Positions 60,151-64,000 of a DNA stretch of 64,000 nucleotides are shown one piece after another; position 1 is the stretch's first letter; each line of letters starts with the position of its first letter. Source of the stretch: Daucus carota subsp. sativus (Eukaryota > Streptophyta > Magnoliopsida > Apiales > Apiaceae); assembly GCF_001625215.2 (NCBI RefSeq), contig NC_030383.2, positions 64,160,949 through 64,224,948 on the forward strand, read 5' to 3'. The position numbers and the translations under genes were made by a program. Under the pieces are notes generated by a model that was given only the letters and a program-made list of their open reading frames with translations, did not search any database and was not told where the DNA came from.

Positions 60151-60541
60151 TGATGGCCCTTAAAACTGTAGGACTCTAGCAACGCCTACAGAAACCGCAA
60201 GCCCCCCCCCCTGATCCTCCGGCGAACCGTAGGCTTTGCCCAGAATAGTGATCAAGCTCCTTGTCAGCTCTCAGCTTGTCAACCCCGAAGCACCTGGACA
60301 CGTGGAGTTCCTTCCTTGACCTGTCATCCCCGAAAACCCGGGATCACCCCCACCTGTCCTATTATAGCTCGTCCTCCTCATCGTCCTAGTCCCTAGACTA
60401 GCCCAGTCATCCCCTCAAGCAAGCAGCACTAGTAGTATAAATAGCGCTGTTTAAACCCCTTCAAGGGGAGGAAAAAAAAAACACACTCACTCACCCACAA
60501 ATGAAGGCTACGGAAACTTCGTAAAATCCCGACGGCCATCA
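60151..60541 (+). repeat. 3' LTR
   Basis: 391 bp, matching the 5' LTR base for base as read by eye except for a C-run two bases longer (10 versus 8). It ends GGCCATCA and is followed by the AGTGT duplication. Confidence 0.97.
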
Positions 60542-60634
60542 AGTGTCGATTTAACTTTATAAATATTTGTTAATATCGTAATCAGTATAATGATAAAAGT
60601 GTTTTGCTGAAAATAGATAATAAAAGGAGACTAT

Positions 60635-60718
60635 GAAATTCAAGCATCACACCAAGATGATCAAATAAAAAAGCTAGAAATTCAAGCATCACATCAAGAT
60701 GATCAAATAAAAAAGCTA
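60635..60718. repeat. Tandem duplication, two units of 42 bp
   Basis: Two adjacent copies, 60,635-60,676 and 60,677-60,718, differing at one base (CACACCAAG versus CACATCAAG). Start GAAATTCAAGCATCACA, end AAAAAAGCTA. Non-coding. Confidence 0.85.
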
Positions 60719-60887
60719 CACTTGTTATGTTTGTCAACAATGTAATTAGCTGGCAATTTTTGTCTACTGAAACACTAGGTAGCCACACAAACATTTTTCA
60801 CATATGTACTAAATATTATATATATTTGATATTTGTCTATCACTCTTCCCATCTGAAACAAGTCTTGAGAGCTCTCATTCCCTAGAT

Positions 60888-62048
60888 TCACAAGTCACAG
60901 CTTGGCCTCAGGCAGCATGAAAACAGACCAAATCCCCTCTTCTGCAAACAAAACATTAAAAAACTAAGTCATCAGTAAATTAAGAATTTGACTTGATATG
61001 TAATAAATGACAGACTCACTTTGCTCAATTCAAGGAACTACTTTTTGTAATTTACTACACTAAACTCCAAGAAAAAACCTTGGAAAAATCAGTTATTATA
61101 TTAAAACCTCAAAAGTCTACATTTTGTTTAGTTACAGTTATCACCTCAAAACACTCACCATACACACATTAACAAAACAAGTACAAGTAATCAGCAGAGT
61201 GAAAATAAATTTACATATTTGACCTTTGAAAAGAAGCAAAAGAGCAAGAACTAAAGAATGGATTATGCAAAAGAGACATAAATACCCTTTTGGAATTGGC
61301 GTAGAGAAGGTCAGGAGAAATCTTGTAGAGATCCTCATCCACAGCTTTGGGGAGGTAAGTTGGTGGTGGAGCATGATGAGCTACAGGGCTCGGTGGTTGC
61401 TTCACATCATACTTGTGCTCACATTCACATACCACCCATCCTTCTTTTTTCCCTGCTGCTGCTTTTGTCTGTGCACCATACATTTATTTAATCACCATTT
61501 TTCAAGATAATTAAAATATTAACATAAACAAACCAAGAAGATCCGGAATTCACTCTTTTCCCACATGCACCTGCTAAAAATTATATTTAAATTGATCTTC
61601 ATAACAAATGCATTTTCATCTTGTCACTGTTCTAAAATGTGAACCAGAGCCGGACCCGAGAGTAGTGTATTTTTATGTTTCGTGTGCAGAATATTAGGGG
61701 CAAAAACATACTAAGGTGACTAAATTCAAAGGATTGACGTACCCTTCGACGAGGAACCACAATCATAGCCGGAGTGACGATATCGTTCTGGTACAAATCA
61801 CCAGCCACGTACAAATCCCGGTCCTCAGAGTAGCTGTAACGCAGGAGGCCAGCTTGTCTAGCTGATTCAAAGCACTGAGTGAAGGGAAGGTCATCATTGC
61901 AGTCCCAGCTTCCAAATGCTGGGACATGGCTCTTCTTCAACTCCTGCATTTTATTATAATTTTATCAACAATTAAATTATTTCAGATTCAACAACTTGGT
62001 AGAAACAAGAGAGATGAAGTAAGAGAGAAAAAGACTTACAGCATCCAT
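60888..62048 (-). CDS. RIN4/NOI-like protein with Avr cleavage-site motif
   Basis: Four minus-strand exons, 62048-62040, 61943-61743, 61468-61286 and 60941-60888, GT-AG and in phase, give 148 residues. Exon 1 encodes only Met-Asp-Ala. Residues 10-17 read VPAFGSWD, the PxFGxW core of the Avr cleavage-site/NOI domain (recalled as PF05627) that AvrRpt2 protease cuts in RIN4. The domain continues with DLPFTQCFESARQAG. A linker (APPPTYLPKAVDEDLYKI) leads to a C-terminus FGLFSCCLRPSCDL whose cysteines resemble the palmitoylated tail of RIN4, so plasma-membrane anchoring is likely. Whether it acts in immunity is inferred from the family. It sits next to AUG3 apart from the inserted retrotransposon. 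Confidence 0.85.
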
Positions 62049-62830
62049 GTTTGAATATGCAGGAAAATAGTGTGAATCTTGGAGAGTGTTGTTACTTTTG
62101 TGTGTGTTGTTGCTTTCTTTTTTTTGATGGTTTCCAAGCGTGGGGTGGGTAGGCTGGATTTTATAAGTGAGATACATGGGGGCTTTTTTATTTTTTATTT
62201 TTGTTGAAAAAGAAGGAAATAAATAGAGTTGGTTTATTTGTTTTAGCCTTTTCTCATGGGTAGGGTTTAAAAGGAATTAAAAGGGAAGGAATGTAGGGAC
62301 TGAGGTAAAGAAAAAGACAAGAATCTTAAAAGGAAATATACAAATTCCAGAGGGGATCCATACTCGCACTTTATTGAAAAAAATTTAATTTTCTAGGTGA
62401 TCTATAATTCAGTATTTCATGTACATGTTTCTTTAAATTCATTTTTTATGTTAGACACCCGATAATACGGTGAAATCAGGTTTATTTGATACATACTCCT
62501 TCGTCCTGCAGGTGGCAGGTTCCGTACATTTGTTATTACACGAATTTGTAGTCTCGTATAATTTTATAATAAAAAAAATTTTAAGTATCAAAATTTTTAT
62601 CCGGAATTTTTAAAAAAATATCATGAATTCATCTTTTAAAAAATGTGCCAAAAAATAATGTATAAAATTTAATAGAACATATGGAATAATATTTTCACGT
62701 ATTTCAAAATTTTGAAATTATGTTTATATCGTGATTTTATATCAAACTAAACATAGTAGTCATGTAAGTTCGATTTGTGTTGCAGTGAAATTTATAAAGT
62801 TCGTTCTCAGGGAAGGACTGAATACAATAT
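62049..62830. other. Promoter side of the RIN4-like gene, then AT-rich DNA
   Basis: A pyrimidine-rich leader on the minus strand, a TATA box at 62,160-62,165, then AT-rich sequence without a gene. Confidence 0.45.
62160..62165 (-). promoter_or_regulatory. TATA box of the RIN4-like gene
   Basis: TATAAA in the minus-strand context CACTTATAAAATCC, about 112 bp before the ATG at 62,048. Confidence 0.5.
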
Positions 62831-64000
62831 CAAATCAAGTATATTATTCCTTTCTATTTAGAAGTTTGGAGAATAAATTGTGATTTTTACTATCAACTAA
62901 ATTAAACTAATAAAGCAATTAAAAATGTGAATTAACGATGATAAAAAGCAATCCAAGAATCAGGTTTCTTTGCTGGCTATAATGAATGTCCATCAATTGT
63001 GATATGCAAGTCTCTACTCTGCTAAAAACAACCCTTCTATTGATTATAATGTTCTCTCCCAAGATACAAAATAATACCTATAATTTAACCTTGAAGTCAC
63101 TCCCATGATCAATCAAAACCAAATTATAAGTTATCACGAACCAAGGATTTTCTGTTTCACAACTCGCCGAATAATCTCCCGATTAATTATTTGAGTTATG
63201 TCTGTCATATCATGTACAAGAAGTATAAATCCTCTCCCGATTCATTATAAATCCTACAGATACAATTACAGGTTCGCGACTCCTATAACTGTGTTAAGCG
63301 CTCAATGACAGATTAGCATAAATAGAGAAATCACAATATTAGATCAAACAAACATATTAAGCCAACAAATAATCCCCAATCCTCGGACTAGAGGATTAGT
63401 TACCCATAACAATTAAAGAAAACACGAATATATATATTACTGAAATCATGTCACAAGAGTACAAGAGTGAAGAAAATACAACTTGACGAAATCTCTCGAA
63501 CTTGGACTGAATCCCTTCAATCTTTGCTCAAGTTATCTCCCAAAGCTTTCTCGACCTCTCTCTCTCAATACACAATATTCGATATGTTTCTCATTATACA
63601 AAACCCTAATATATATAAGAGTTTTCTTAATTTACAAGAAAATAAAATAATATCCTAAAACGGGTTGGATTCTGATGCTCAAATTCGTAGGCTGCTGTTC
63701 AGGCCTGATTCTGGACTGATCTAGTTGCCTTTTGATATCTGGACCACCTTAAACTTGTAGAAAATTCCAATATCTTCGCGTGGGCTGTTAAATCGCCCAA
63801 TTCTGACGCCCGGAACTCAAGTTATGGCCCAAACAAGATTTGCTTCGCTGGCTAACCATAAAGTCCGAATTTTCATCTGATTAAGCCCAAATAAGCTTGA
63901 TTTAATCCAACTTTGGGAATATTTATTTTCCTGAAATTAAACACTTAAAATCAATTAGTAACATCCCGATTATTTACAAAATACTAAAAATTATGAGAAT
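62760..64000. other. Intergenic, possibly repeat-derived, runs off the window
   Basis: More balanced composition than the DNA before it and no protein-like frame. The style (a run of short GC-balanced phrases such as CGCCCGGAACTCAAGTTATGG near 63,800) reminds me of dispersed plant LTR sequences, but I cannot place termini and do not claim one. Confidence 0.25.

Larger units (their letters stand above)
48773..60541 (+). mobile_element. Complete Ty3/gypsy LTR retrotransposon, Tat/Retand lineage
   Basis: An 11.77-kb element with two LTRs (48,773-49,161 and 60,151-60,541) and a perfect target duplication AGTGT (48,768-48,772 and 60,542-60,546). A tRNA-Asp-type primer site is followed by one intact gag-pol frame. 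Order protease, RT, RNase H, second RNase H, integrase, and no chromodomain, places it in the Tat lineage of Ty3/gypsy. After pol come a 7 x 49-bp tandem array and two antisense genes, features reported for Retand/RIRE2/Grande-type elements. The LTRs differ only in one C-run (8 versus 10 C), and no frame is broken, so insertion was very recent and the copy may still be competent. It lies between AUG3 and the RIN4-like gene. Confidence 0.95.

Noticed and set aside
62760..64000. Possible solo LTR or retrotransposon fragment
   Set aside because: The style is suggestive but no termini, primer site or coding remnant is visible before the window ends.

Overview
The window is nuclear DNA from a flowering plant, very probably a dicot. 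Coding exons are separated by AT-rich GT-AG introns, non-coding DNA is AT-rich and full of small inverted-repeat transposons, and every gene recognised is a land-plant family. I cannot name the species. No prokaryotic genes, CRISPR arrays, rRNA or tRNA genes were seen.

Layout. Positions 1-10,150 hold no convincing gene: this is a transposon graveyard with hAT, Harbinger-like and Stowaway MITEs, nested insertions, a 572-bp near-perfect fold-back and a degenerate tandem repeat. From about 10.1 to 46.4 kb there is a gene-rich stretch: a PUB9-like U-box/ARM ubiquitin ligase (+), the CHIP co-chaperone ubiquitin ligase (-, 8 exons), an OXI1-type AGC kinase (+), an AIR12-like GPI-anchored DOMON cytochrome (+), STOMAGEN/EPFL9 (+, 3 exons), a small basic protein of unknown function (+), and the augmin subunit AUG3/HAUS3 (+, 18 exons spread over 12.4 kb because its introns are full of transposons). 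A complete, very young Ty3/gypsy Tat/Retand-lineage LTR retrotransposon occupies 48,773-60,541. The last recognised gene is a RIN4/NOI-like Avr-cleavage-site protein (-, 4 exons, 60,888-62,048).

How the genes relate. They are independent eukaryotic transcription units. PUB9-like, CHIP and AIR12-like lie in the same order as recalled for neighbouring Arabidopsis chromosome 3 loci, and AUG3 plus the RIN4-like gene recalls a chromosome 5 neighbourhood, so this looks like conserved ancestral blocks. Themes are protein quality control (CHIP, PUB), oxidative and redox signalling (OXI1, AIR12), stomatal patterning (STOMAGEN), microtubule nucleation (AUG3) and immunity-type membrane proteins (RIN4-like).

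The most unusual object is the retrotransposon. It has an intact 1,861-codon gag-pol with two RNase H domains, LTRs differing only in the length of one C-run, a perfect 5-bp target duplication, a 7 x 49-bp tandem array after pol, and two antisense transcription units that appear spliced. One predicts a protein of about 880 residues. The other is a 99-residue coiled-coil protein with its own TATA box and leader intron.
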